Source: Zygnema cylindricum (Eukaryota > Streptophyta > Zygnematophyceae > Zygnematales > Zygnemataceae). Taken from it: a stretch of 64,000 nucleotides of DNA. Under the pieces are notes generated by a model. It had not been told where the DNA came from. It worked only from the letters and a program-made list of their open reading frames with translations, and ran no database searches. The position numbers and the translations under genes are program-made. How positions within the stretch are numbered: the stretch's first letter is position 1; the number at the start of each line of letters is the position of its first letter. The stretch covers positions 124,001 through 188,000 of the forward strand of contig JBBHKE010001095.1 of NCBI GenBank assembly GCA_037447655.1, written 5' to 3'. Positions 43,607 through 56,922 of this stretch are shown in pieces.

Positions 43607-44801
43607 TGTTGGAATTCAAGTATTTTCTAGGTCTAGAGATTGCAAAATAAAAAGCAAAATAGTAGATATTGACAGCCTGCCACTAACTCCTCCTCAAGTC
43701 CCCACACTTGTCGCAGTCACTGAAGACTGAAGGAGGAGTTAGCCATGGCTGCCTGTGCTGTCTAGAGGGAGACAGACAGTTGTTTTATAGGGGGTTTTCT
43801 GTAAAAGATAGTTTTGCCAGGACCAGGATTTGATCCTGGTAACTGCCACTTGTCAAACCGACAATAGCCGGTAGTCTTATCCATATAGTCTTAATTATAT
43901 TAGACATTAAGCGGTATGATATTTATTTAAATAGTTACTATAAGAATAATTCATTTAACTAGAACTATATGGATACTGCATAGAAACAGTTGTGGAAAGT
44001 ACGACGTACGGTACGATTACGAAATAAATACCGCGCGGTTTGTTTGACGCCGGAAAGAATACCGCGCAGGTATTTATGACGGCCACGATTGAAATCCAAA
44101 TTTGATCGGACGGCCGCGAAGGATGCCGAGATCGCGGCGTACGATTTTTGGCGGTTTGCGATCACCGCCACATTAAGTGACACGTGGTAACACTACATTG
44201 GATTGCGGCAACTCCGGAGATTACGGGAACAAATCCGGATATGACACGTGTCGACATTTTTGCCATGTCGTACAATGGCCGTACATAAAGTACACCGGCA
44301 CCTGTACTTTTATGTACGATACAGTAATTTGATTGGTGCCGTACTTCAGTAGATAGAGTTTTAGAGAGGGAATAGGACTTAGATAAATTTTGGGTAGGCA
44401 GCTGCCTCTCCCAGAGAGCACCCTGTATAAATGGCAAACTTTGGCCAGCCATAACTATCAATTTACTTGACCATTTTCAGTGATTCTTTTTGCTGCGGAC
44501 TCAGGGGAGTCTAGGCTACACAGGGGTGTAGTCGGTCAGAGTTTTTGTCTGCCAGGGTGGCTGTATTTCTAAGGGAAAGTCAAAGTGGGTGAATGTGTCC
44601 AAATCTCATATTCTAACTTTGCATTCTGTGGTGGAACTGAGCACACAGAAAGTGTTATTTCACAGGGGTGAATCTATATTGGGGTTCTGACTGTCAAGGG
44701 GTCAGTCACTTGGGTTTATATTAACTTGGAGTCGGCACTATCTAGATTAGCTTCTTTTGGATCTGCATACTCTGAGGGCCAATGGAGGTCTCAGAGTTTC
44801 A
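43607..44801 (+). repeat. solo copia LTR J
   Basis: 1195 bp, TGTTGGAATT to GTCTCAGAGTTTCA, with 5-bp duplication AATAT at 43602-43606 and 44802-44806. No internal sequence remains, so it arose by LTR-LTR recombination. It ends with the gag start codon (44782-44784). The GTAC hairpin is at 44280-44318. Confidence 0.93.
43683..43742 (+). other. conserved stem-loop near LTR start
   Basis: CTAACTCCTCCT (43683-43694) pairs perfectly with AGGAGGAGTTAG (43731-43742). The loop contains ACTTGTCGCAGTCACTGA. The same loop motif, with differing but complementary arms, occurs in the other LTRs (C at 33846-33890, G at 55815-55880, A/D/E/H in inverse). Confidence 0.65.
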
Positions 44802-44806
44802 AATAT

Positions 44807-47800
44807 CTGTAAGGCTCTGAGATATCTTACCTTGCGTAGTTTATACAATTTTGAAAATGACATCTGTTTATTCTTATTCATACTTATTTACGTAGGGAAA
44901 TCCTCTCCAATTTTACAGTTTGTTTGAAATTTTTGAAGTCTAAGTTAATGGTTTGAAGTGGATTTTCGGTTAAGTTAAAACAGAACCAAAAAAAACACGC
45001 CTACATTAAAACAACGACAACATTGTGGAAGTGGAAAAAATGGAAAACGGTTTGAAGCTGGAGTTGGGCATTTGACTCTTGAAATGGGTACATTTTCAAA
45101 TTGCTTGGTTGTTTAATATACATACAATAGACAGTTTCGGAAGGGATCGCATTATTTTTGGGTATATGCTTTAATTGTCAGACTATTCATGAAAAACCCA
45201 TGTACTTATATTTTTTTCAGATTGCAAAATAAAATAATATATCCAGCTCGTCCAGAATGTTTCCAATTATTAGTTCAAAAGTCCATTGACATATATTTTT
45301 ATAGTGGCTCTTAAAAAAAATGATAATGATTTCATGATTAGTTTTGGTGATTTACCTGAATTACCATCATTGTATGAGAATCGCGAAATTTACAGATTAA
45401 ATGCTGATTAATGATTCAACTTAAAAATGTTGTTTTAGATAAATTACTTTAATTAAGCGCTTAGGCTACAAACCTATAACGGAGAATTTAAAGCTCAACC
45501 ATATTTCTCACCAAGCATCAAACTTACTCAAAAACGCAAAATAGGAGCAATTGAAACAACTACTACTAAAGAAAAAACATTGTTTAGAATATCAACATTT
45601 TTTCTAGTTGACTTTAATTACGAAGCCAACCAAAGTTTGAATAGATACAAGGAAGAGTAGCTAGTTGCAGACTTGTCATGATATTGCCCTGCCCCTACCT
45701 ATTAGAATTGTTCGAATGGCAACTTAGATTTTATCTGTCAAGTTGAACCTCCTAATTAAATACAAAAAATTGTAGGCTGCCTCTACACGATAAGCTTAAA
45801 ATACAATATAGTATTATGGACATTTCTTGGAGTGGTATCCCTCCTATGAGTAACGCAAGATGAAGATTTGTCCTTATATTATTCCAAACTCCAAAGGTAA
45901 GGTACACCATGTGTAGCGATTGATGCTCTTCTCTAGCCTTTGAACGTTAAACTCGTTTTACTCCGTGCACACTTGTCGTATCATTAATCTGATGGTTGCA
46001 ATAGAAATGAACATTACTACACTATGAATCACTATTATTGTTATAAACTCTATATCAGCGGCCCAGATTTACGACCCTACAATCTAAATTAGAAAAAATA
46101 AACACTACTTTTTCTTTTACGCTAATATAGGTGCGGTTTAATTAGAGGCATTTTCTATAACTATTTGTTATTTCGTACAAAAGTACGTAAAAACTATCAT
46201 ATGAGGGCGTGATAGGGAAAAATGAGCGGCTTCGACACATGAAAGTGCCCTCAGATTTGTTCCATAGTAGCAAAGACAAAGAGGAACAGACGAATCTGTT
46301 CGCACGACGACTAATCTATGTGGAAATGTGTTGATAGATTAATGTTATACATGTTAATTAGCGTTAATGTTTTGTTGATTAAAGGTCATACAACTCAACC
46401 TTAACAACACTCTTTTCTCCCTTTAACTAGTTATTCTTTTACAATGAAAATGATTTACACTGTACCTTTCAGTTGGCGGTTTCAAATGAAAATTAGACAC
46501 GTGTGCACGAATTAAAGTTGATTTAACCGGAAAAAATGAGAGTAACGACAAAATGATGCATACAAGTTGGTTTGAAATCGAATCGTATACCATTGTATCA
46601 GTTATTCCTACCTATTGAACCAGCTATACTACTTCCTCTTGAAACAAGTTGCCCACAGTCCATGATTCGAATAGGATTCCGTGGATGGCCCGTTGTTTGG
46701 ACGAAGATTGCGAATGTAATTTATGGTTGCAATTGCTAGTGTCTCATTGGAAATATGAAGGCGCGCGAACAACAACATGGAGCATCCCCATTCAATGAGC
46801 TTTCGGTTTTAATGCTCCACAACTCTTTTGAATTGGGGACTGCGAGGTTGTGATTCAATTTGTTTCATTCATAAATGTTTTAAAACGAAAAGAATTTAAC
46901 CACCGCTCATTGTGAGTCTTAAAAATTTTAACATGTGCCTTGGAAAGAAAATCACTTAGATTTTCAAAGCTATATAAACGCGTAAAAATTACTAAATTAC
47001 TCGTCAATATGTCTAATGGTAAAATGTCATGACAATCAATGATAACCGCACAGTAGACCTTGCCACCATGACGGCCGCTACGCATCAACATACACATGTC
47101 ATTGTCTACCAAGTCAAGTTATGAGAAAACATGTCCCATGTGAGGAAAAAAAGGGTGAGCCATTTTGCCTTGAAGACAACTATAGCAAACAGTTAGATAA
47201 TTAGGAAAAAAATTGGCATAACCAATCATCCGTGGTTGCTCAAATGCATATTTCAGACCCTTGAGGATAGTTGCGACGTCATAGGTTAAGATCGTACTGT
47301 TGTGGAGGCTTCAGGGGGGTCTTTCAACGAACTAGGATTATGATTCTCATTTTATGAGTTGATATACATGGGAGGATGTCTTGTAGAATGCACTTTTTTT
47401 CTTTTGCTAAAACCATTTGATAGGTAGGTTTGTTTAGCCTAAGGTGTTAATGGGGGTCTTTAGAGGCCATTTTGACCAGTTATAGTGGCCCATTCGTAGT
47501 TTGTGATAGCTTACTAAAAAGCTTAGAGCAGATGCATTTTTATCGTCACCGTATTTCAAATTAGGCTTATTAATAAGGTTAAATTATTTCATAACGGCAT
47601 GAAATTGCTTTGCGGCTTTGATTGGAAGTCGAACTGTTTGTATGTTGTTCGACGCTAAATGGCTTTCCACAACATTCTATGTGATGATCAAAGAAATTTG
47701 ACCCAATGTCACGCCTCATAGGTTGTATTAAATTTGAGGAGTGTGAGTGGCCCAAGGGTCCCTCTTTATGGTTTCATAATTAATAATAGCAACTGACATT

Positions 47801-48734
47801 GGGAAAATAATTGCTTTGGTATTTTTTTTTTTTGGTAAAGACAATTTCTTAAAAGGTAAAAGCTTATTCACCCTCGTTTGTTATTCTTTTTTATTCATGA
47901 ATCCCTTGTGTATTTGCTTTTAATTTTGAAACTCTTTTGCATTCATTATTAGGACTTTGGCATTAGATACTATTAATTAGTATGTTTCAGAAGTTTGATC
48001 CAGTGTTACTTAGGAAATTGTTAAATTCCCATGCGAGATGTTTAGTGTGACACTTGAAGTAGAATTATGTTCATACTCAGAATACTTTGTAACCATGCTC
48101 AGAAATGTATGTCATACGACTCACTTGAACGGTACCAAAGAAATTTCTAGTACATCATAATCTCGAAACAGTGACACTTGAGTCATTTCCCCAATAAGAA
48201 AATGACAAGAACGTTGACAAAATTCATAGAGGTATTGCTTTTTTTTTTTACTTTTTTAAGAAAATACGTTATTTTTCTAATTTTTGAACATTTTGAAAAT
48301 TTCGCATACTTTTTTTGTAAAGATGAAATGTACGAAAAAATTGAAAAAAAGAGACTTGATTTGGAGATGAGAGATAGAGAGATATTTGAGTTGACGTTGA
48401 AATGTGTTTCGTTTCGTTTTGATTAAGTTCTAGACTTGTACTACACAATGAATAACTATTAGAGTAAAAAAAAAACACAATTTCTTATTAAAGTTAAGAA
48501 ATTAATATTAACACTTATAGCGATACACGGCGTAGCATGTTCCACCATGACCATTAAACGCCTGAAAATACACTACGCGCGACCGATATCTTCCAGACCA
48601 CACGCATTGAAGTCATTTGGTGGTTACAATTTTTGATAGGTAGATCGAATCCCGCGATTTCGGGATCGCGCGAACCTACAATAGGATAGATTGAAAAAAA
48701 ACACAAGCGTGACATTCCCTTCCGTTGAGGAAAG
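44807..48734. other. gene-poor, AT-rich region
   Basis: No LTR, TIR or known protein domain seen in almost 4 kb. An 85-residue minus frame at 46855-47112 (SGRHGGKVYCAVIIDCHDIL) and a short plus frame near 45270-45410 (SFGDLPELPSLYENREIYRL) have plausible composition but no recognised family. Confidence 0.5.
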
Positions 48735-49045
48735 TAGTGTTGGGTATCGAGGACCTTTTGCCGATATTCGATATATATATCGAATTTCAGGTACCCGATT
48801 ATCCACATATCGCTTCCATATATCGAAAAGCAAAATATCGCGATATTTCGCGATATATCGCCGATATATTGCTGATATATCGTATCGCCAATATATGGAG
48901 GCATTAAAAAAAAAGTCACAAGTCTCCAAAGTCACGTGGCTTCAAACAAGGTGACCGTAAATTTTTTGCCGAAAAGAAAAACAGTTTTTTCCTGAAAGTC
49001 AACAGAGTGAAGGAGATCTCTGAGGTACATTGATTCAGTACAGTA
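48735..49045 (-). mobile_element. hAT-like element, truncated second copy
   Basis: Starts TAGTGTTGGGTATCGAGGAC, the inverse of the right end of the 41380-42218 element. It is similar across about 300 bp (CCGAAAAGAA, CCTGAAAGTCAACAGAGTGA). It is cut off by the LTR of copia E at 49046. Confidence 0.85.
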
Positions 49046-50093
49046 TGCAGTTCTGTGTCCTCCATTGGGTCCTCCATTGGACCACAGAATATAGGAAGCC
49101 TCTAGATAATATTTAACTAACCCACTTCAAGCCACAACCACTGCTGTCCACAAAGGCAAAATGACAATTTGACTGCACCCCTATGCAGCCTGGACTCCCC
49201 TAAGTCCGTAGCAAAAAAATCACTGAAAACGGCCAACTAGGCGATAAGTTATGAGGCAGTAAAAATGCCAATTTGTACAAACTCTCAAAGGGAGAGGTGA
49301 CTACCTACCAAAATTTTCTAAGTCCTGATTCCTTCAAATAACTTATATCTACTGAAGTACGGATTAATCAGATTACTGTACTGTACCAAAAAGTACTACT
49401 GCCGGTGTACCTTTTGTACGGCCTAGGTACAACAAGGCTATTAAGCGGATGTGTGTCTCCTTTTTACTCATCCGTACATTCTTCGGAATTCCCATGACCG
49501 AATGTCATCTCTCTATGTGGCTCTAGGTCATGCCACGTCACAAAACGCCAAAGTGACCACTCCGGGATTTCGGCGATGATGTGCGCCGTTGGATTTGCAC
49601 CGAGAAGCAATCTTAGCCGTTATTAATACTTGCGCGACATTTGTTTCACTGTCGAAACAAAATGCGTGGTATCCATTTCAGAATAGAATCGTACTTCGTA
49701 CTTTCATAAAACTGTATCGATGCATATCGTATACAGTTTTAGTTAAATGGATTTGTTCCTCCCTAAATATATATATCTATCACATACTATATCACTTAGC
49801 ATTGGTTCTAGTCTTATACGATAAAGCTGACCGTTATCGGCCAACTTGATGAACCGCAGGTACCGGGATCAAATCCCGAATCCGTTAGGTATATTTTTAG
49901 TAACCTACTAAAAATAACTACATGTTGAACTAAGGCAGCCATGGATCAACCACCCTCTCTATCCTTCAGTGACTACAACAAGTATAGGGGCTAGAGAGAG
50001 GAGAGGTGGAGGCAAGTTGCCCGTCCTTTTCTCTTCTTTTATACTAACATATTTAAACCTAGAAAATACTCCAGAAATCTATTAATTTCAACA
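49046..50093 (-). repeat. 3' LTR of copia E
   Basis: About 1048 bp, TGCAGTTCTGTGTCC to TTTCAACA on the plus strand. A small duplication (CCTCCATTGG twice) is present near its gag-start end. Confidence 0.9.
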
Positions 50094-50106
50094 CTCCCTT
50101 TATTTT

Positions 50107-53100
50107 CTAGTCTAATTTTAATTTTTCTTTCAACCCGCATTTTTCCCGACAATATTTTAATTTTGGAGAGGGCAGAGGTTTGGTCATCATGTCAGCCACC
50201 ATATCTTCATCAGGTCTATACACAAGATTTAAAATTTTATTTTCAACTTTTTCTCTTACAAAGCTTAATCTTATGTCCATATGTTTTGCTTTGAAATGGT
50301 GTTTTGGATTGGCTGCAATTGCGATTGCAGCTTGATTATCGCAAAAGATTTCATGCACTCCCTCCTTCATATATCCCAGTTCTGGCAACAATGACTTCAA
50401 CCACATTACTTCTTTTACAGCAAAACAAGACGCCATATACTCAGCCTTCATAGTAGACTGGGCAACCACCTTTTGTTGCTTATTGCTCCAACAGCCAGCA
50501 CCTTCCCCCATAAACAAAACATATCCAGAAGTGCATCTTCTCATAGGTGCATTCCCATAACCGGCATCACTCCAAGTGGTGATATGAGTGTGCTCCCCTC
50601 CCAAATGCAACCATAATTCTCTGGTTCCAACCAGATATCTCATGACTCTCTTGGTTGCACAACTCCTCGAGGTCCATAGAAGTATGTGAGGTTTCCGGTG
50701 AGTCTTCTGTATCTCGGATCTCCCCTCAATTTGCAATCACGGTTTCACTCATGTCTCTTTCAGGAACGACCGAGTTCTCCTCACATTTGGACTCGAATCT
50801 GATTTTTTATCTTCTTTGTATATTTGAAGGGATCAAATGACTTTCCTTCATCCATGACAGCTAGGTGTTTTACCAGGATGATATGTTTTTTTGCTAAGTC
50901 AAAGACTCTATACCACTTAACATCGTCAACATATCCAACAAAGTATTCATGTTTTCCCTTAGCATCTAGTTTTTAGAAACACTTATCTGTGTCAAGACTG
51001 TAAACTTGGCTACCGAACACTTTAAGAAGTGAAATATCTGGTTTCCTTCCAACCCATCTCTCATAAGGTGTCACTCCCTTTACAGCTAAGGTAAGGACTC
51101 TATTCTTAATGTAGTTGGCACAGTTTATTGCCTCTGCTCAAAATCTCTTTCCTATTTTCTTGTCGGCCAACATATTGCATGCACTATCTCCTAGTGTTCG
51201 ATTCAACCTCTCACCTACCCCATTTTGCTCCAGGTTATATGGTACAGTTTTTTGGTGCTGTACTCCCTAATCTCTCAGATATTCCTCAATCTGGTTAGAG
51301 GTATATTCCCCCCATTATCACTCCTTATCCTCTTAATGGGGGTTTCATGCAACTTCTCACTCCATGCTTTATATTCTTTGAATTAAGTTGATGCTTCAGA
51401 CTTTGTTTTTAGAAAGTATACTCTAGAGTATCTAGACCAGTCATCGGTTATTGTCATCATAAACCTTTTTACTCCAACCGAAGGTACTTTTGCAGGTCCC
51501 CAAATATCTGTGTGGACCAAATCTAATACTTTCTCACCTCTATATGTGGCGGCTTTGGGAAAAGGAAGTCTGTGAGCCTTACCTTGAGCACAGCCTCTAC
51601 AATCATCCATCATTTCATGATCCCCAAACTGAATGCCTTCTACTACCCCAAGCTTTTTCATTTCCCTCAACCTATCAAAATGTACGTGCCCCAACTGCTT
51701 ATGCCAAATCACCAACTTAGGAACACCAACATAGTAAGCATTCTTCTTTTCATTACTCAGGTTTAGCCTAAACATTCCTTAACTACCCTTATCTGCCGTA
51801 TAGTAAACTTCATCCCCATACTTACGTGTAAAGACTCCCTTTCTAGTGAAGGTATCAAACTTCTTGTCATCTAACTCAAACGTAGAGACAAGATTTTTAC
51901 TCGGCTGAGGAATGTAGAGTACATTTGAGAATGTTAGTATAGAAGTCTTACCCTCCACTAAGACTTTCAGATCTACTGATCCCACTAGATCTGTAGTAAC
52001 CACTCTCCCATCCCCATACTCTATCTCTACGGTAGGGATCTTTCTTAGCTTAGTGAAGAGTTCCTTATCACGACACATATGTATGGATGCACCTGAGTCG
52101 ATGATCCATCCTTCTTGTGGAGCCTCCCGAATTGCTCCAAGGGCACATTTTTGTCTACGAGGGATCTCCTTCTCTTCCAGATTCTCGTCAAGAAAAAGCT
52201 CCCCATCCTCCTCAGAAGACTCATCCTCGGTTTCTCCTGTCACTTTTATAACCACAAGTGCCTTTTTCTTCCCTCCGCAAGAACTCCCTCCACGGTTCTC
52301 TTCTCAGCTCCGACAGCTTGACATAGTTTGCGATGAAGTGTCCCAGCTTTTTGCAAAAATGACAAAGACCCTTTGGGGGCCTCGGTCCTCCAGAATGATC
52401 TCTTTCCCCTTTGTATGGTTTCTTCGGTTCCTTCCGCCATCGGTCCCCTCCTACTGCTAGAGCTTGAATGCTCTTTCCTCCTCTCCTAATCTCTATCGTG
52501 TTTTCCTGAACAAGTATCATCCTAACCACTGTGTTCCATTTTCATGAACTATCAACCATTTCTTGTACTCAGTACACTATGTTCTCGTACTCATCTAGTA
52601 ACTTCATGATAAAGGTGTTAACTTTCATTTTCATTGTACCTGTCCATTCGGCACTTTCCATCTCCATATACAAACAAGAAAGATCATTACAATAATCTAA
52701 CATCTTTCCTCCTTTGTAAGTGTAACTCACTAGCTTTTGCTCAGCCAACTAGAGCTCCTGAATAGTTCCAACTCTATAAATCTCCACGAAACTCACCCAC
52801 AACCCCTCGGCCTTGTAAATCTGAAGATGAGGGGTGGCCAAAGCTTTAGTGAGGTGCCTCAGAATATAGTTCTTGGCAGCCATGTTTACATCCTCCCACA
52901 TTTGAGTATCGTTCTCCGCCGTCTTCACGGTCGCCGATCGCGGAACTTTGGCAATAAAAGTGAGGGGTGCCTCCTTCCCTTTCCCCTTTTCGTACACACT
53001 GCTGTCCCCATCATCTGCCTCCTCCGCTGAGGCAGCCGTTGCTGCAAGAAACCTTACTCCAAATCCTGGGGGAGTTCCCAAAGGTGGATGTTTCACTTGT

Positions 53101-53213
53101 CCACTGACGATACCCCAGTATCGTTTTTCGCACAAAGCTCCCATCATCGTGGCTTCCCAATAGATGTACCCAGTCCATTGAAGGTGGGTACTGTAGAGGG
53201 TGGGCCCATAACC

Positions 53214-53233
<20 letters not shown>
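50107..53233 (-). pseudogene. gag-pol: copia gag-pol of element E, lacking RT
   Basis: The start codon at 53233 lies in the LTR. Gag blocks are NYILRHLTKALATPHLQIYK and a zinc knuckle CHFCKKLGHFIANY with the last Cys changed to Tyr. Protease reads IIDSGASIHMC. Integrase reads GHVHFDRLREMKKLGVVEGI, CRGCAQGKAHRLPF, VHTDIWGP and TDDWSRYSRVYF. The frame 50736-50107 then jumps from the integrase-RT linker directly into late RT/RNase H (KRVMRYLVGTRELWLHLGGE, WSDAGYGNAPMRRC, FCDNQAAIAI) and runs intact to the normal stop. About 1.3 kb containing the RT catalytic core is deleted. Confidence 0.9.
53199..53213 (-). other. primer-binding site of copia E
   Basis: Exact complement of GGTTATGGGCCCACC, adjacent to the LTR and inside the gag reading frame. 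Confidence 0.75.
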
Positions 53234-54360
<1,127 letters not shown>

Positions 54361-54605
54361 AGAATGGCGTAGCGTTAGTGGACGAGTGTACATTATTGTT
54401 GTATGCTATGACAATCGCCGTTAAATGATTCACCCAATCTGTTTCGTGCACCGACACATAAGCCCTTAAAGCTTCCTCCAATGTCATGTTTACTCTTTCA
54501 GTCTAACCGTCGGTCTGAGAGTGGTACGCCATGGACATGGCTAACTGCGTCCCACGCAACTCGAACAGACCTTTCCAAAAATGACTAACAAATTTCCTAT
54601 CGCAA
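54361..54605 (-). pseudogene. Ty3/gypsy integrase fragment
   Basis: The minus strand reads FVSHFWKGLFELRGTQLAMS, MAYHSQTDG, stop (TAG in place of the usual CAG), TERVNMTLEEALRAYV and VNHLTAIVIAYNNN. This is the conserved Ty3/gypsy integrase catalytic core (H-P/S-Q-T-D-G-Q-T-E-R). It is cut on both sides: by LTR E on one and by copia F gag on the other. The gypsy element at 28134 lacks exactly this domain, but there is no proof that they were once joined. Confidence 0.85.
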
Positions 54606-54606
54606 A

Positions 54607-55750
54607 AGGGGGGGAGATGTTAATTTTTGCAATGAGTTTGCTACATTTTTCATGGATTTTGAGAGTGTTGGAAAAGTATTTAGTGAAAAAGAAAAGGTTA
54701 ATTGTTTATTGATGAAGTTACCCGATGATTTCGATAATATAGTCAACCATGTGGAGGACTTGGCGGACTCAAAGTGGATATGGAATTCAGTGGTAGGGAT
54801 GATTCTCGTTCGGGAGAATACGATTGAGATCCGAAGGGGAGGAAAGAGTGGGCAAGCCTAGGCAGTTGGGACCGATTGGAGGAACAAGGATTCCCGAAAA
54901 ACCGGTCGGAAATTACAGAGGGGAGGGGGGGGAGAAAAATCAGACCGACGAGCTCGAACAAAGGGCTCCCAAGGGTTTATGTCATCTTTGTAAGAAACCA
55001 GGGCACTATATGGTGGAGTGCACAAAGCTAACCGAGCTTCGGTTAAAGGAGGGGCAGACCGGTGGAACCCCGAGAGGAAAGAAAAATGCCCTTGTGACAC
55101 AAGTACATGGGGTGGAACCCGAAGACGAGGATGATGAGCTCCTATTGGATGAAGAGTTGGAGGCGACAAACGAGGTCAAAATTCCACGAAAGCAGAAATG
55201 TGCATTCGGTGGATTGAAAGGTGAAGCAAGCTGGATTGTAGATTCAGGTGCCTCCATGCACATGTGAAAGGATAAATACCTGTTCACTAAGATAAGAAAG
55301 ATTCCCACCATAGAGATAGAGTATGGGGATGGGAGGATAGTCACAACTACTCTTGTAGGATCGGTAGATCTAAAAGTGTTAGTAGAATGAAAGACATCGA
55401 TAGTTACATTCTCCGATGTATTGTTTATTCCAGAGCTAAACAAAAACCTCATCTCTATGTCTGTATTAGATGATAAGGGTTTTAATACTAGCACTAGGAA
55501 AGGAGTCTTTATTGCTAGTTTTGAGGAGGAAGTTTATTTCACTGCTGAAAAAGGTAGCCAATGGATGTTTAGGCTGATTTTAAGCAATGAAAAGAAGAAA
55601 CTTTATTATGTTGGTGTTCATGATATAATGTTGTGGCATAAGAGGCTTGGGCATGTGAATCTAGATAAGTTAAGAAAGATGAAAAAGATGGGAGTGGTGG
55701 AAAGAATTCAGTTCGGTGAAAGTGAGAATCTAAGTGATTGTAGTGGATGT
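54607..55750 (+). pseudogene. gag-pol: copia element F: gag, protease and integrase start, truncated both sides
   Basis: It starts abruptly within Gag (FCNEFATFFMDFESVGKVFS), then LLMKLPDDFDNIVNHVEDLA, basic ILVRENTIEIRRGGKSGQA, zinc knuckle CHLCKKPGHYMVEC, and protease IVDSGASMHM followed by TGA. Next come VEIEYGDGRIVTT-type sequence with a further TGA, and the integrase zinc region HKRLGHVNLDKLRKMKKMGV ending in DCSGC. LTR G interrupts directly after that last Cys codon. It resembles element C more than D/E/H. No LTR of its own is present. Confidence 0.9.
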
Positions 55751-56922
55751 TGTTGATATTTCAGTATTTTCTAGGTCTGTATTATGATAAGGAAAAAGGT
55801 AGAGGGCAGTCTGCCTCTAACTCCCTTCTCCAAGCCCCCACACTTGTTGTAGTCACTGAAGGCTGGGTAGGGAGATAGAGCCATAGCTGCCTAAAGCTTT
55901 ATAGAGAGACAAGAAGCAGAAAACAGATAGGTTTACTAAAATTATTTACGGACCTAGGAATTGATCCTGGTACCTATGATTCCTAAAAGTAGCCGTCTGC
56001 TTTGTCCGTTAGGTCTAGGACCAATGCTAAGGTATGTAAGGTTTGATAAATAAATATATAGTTACGTGTAGACTAATTCGTTAAACGAGGAATAATTACG
56101 TAGTGCATGGAGACAGTTTTTAGTACGGTTTCAATATATTTTATGAAATCGATATCGCGCATTTGTTTCGACCGTAAAACAAATACCGCGCGTCTAATTT
56201 CAACGGCTAGATTTATAGCCGGTTTTGATCGGACGGCCACGATAAGCGGCGCGATCACAAAAGAGGTATTTTTGGCGTTTTTCGGTCATTGCCACGTTAA
56301 GTGACACTTGGGGTGATGACATTAGATTGCGGCAACTCTGAAGATTACGAGAACAAATCCCGTTTTGACACGTGTCGACATTTTGGTCATGTTGTACAAT
56401 GACCGTACAGAAAGTACATCGACACCTTTACTTTTATGTACGACACTGTAATTTGATTGGTGCCGTAGGTCAATATATAGTGTTTTAGAGAGGGAATAGG
56501 ACTTAGAAATATTAGTAGGTAGCAGCCTCTCTCCGAGAGAGCTCGTGTACAAAAGGTCATCTTTAACCATTCATAACTATCAATTTACTTCACCATTTTC
56601 AGTGTTTTTTTTTGCTGCGAACTCAAAGGAGTCCACGCTACACAAAGGTGTAGTTGGTCAAAGTTTTTGCTTACCAGGGTGGCTGCATTTCTAAGGGAAA
56701 ATCAAAATAGGTGAATGTGTCCAAAACTAATATTCTAACTTTGCATTCTGTGGTGGAACTGAGCACACAGAAAATCTTATTTCACAAGGGTGAAGTTATA
56801 ATGGGTTTGTGATTGTCAAGGGGTCAGTCTTTAAGGTTTATATCAACTTGGAGTTGGCACTATCTAGATTATCTTCTTTTGGATCTACGCTTTTTGTGGG
56901 CAATGGAGCACACAGAGTTTCA
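55751..56922 (+). repeat. 5' LTR of copia G
   Basis: 1172 bp, TGTTGATATT to ATGGAGCACACAGAGTTTCA. Inserted in the integrase of F. Confidence 0.9.

Noticed and set aside
46855-47112. 85-residue minus-strand ORF as a transposase fragment
   Set aside because: Composition is plausible, but I see no catalytic motif or terminal repeats; kept only as a note in the region entry.
48554-48954. Three frames rich in RYI/SAIYR near the second hAT copy
   Set aside because: Translations of CGATATAT units in a hAT fragment; no transposase motif.
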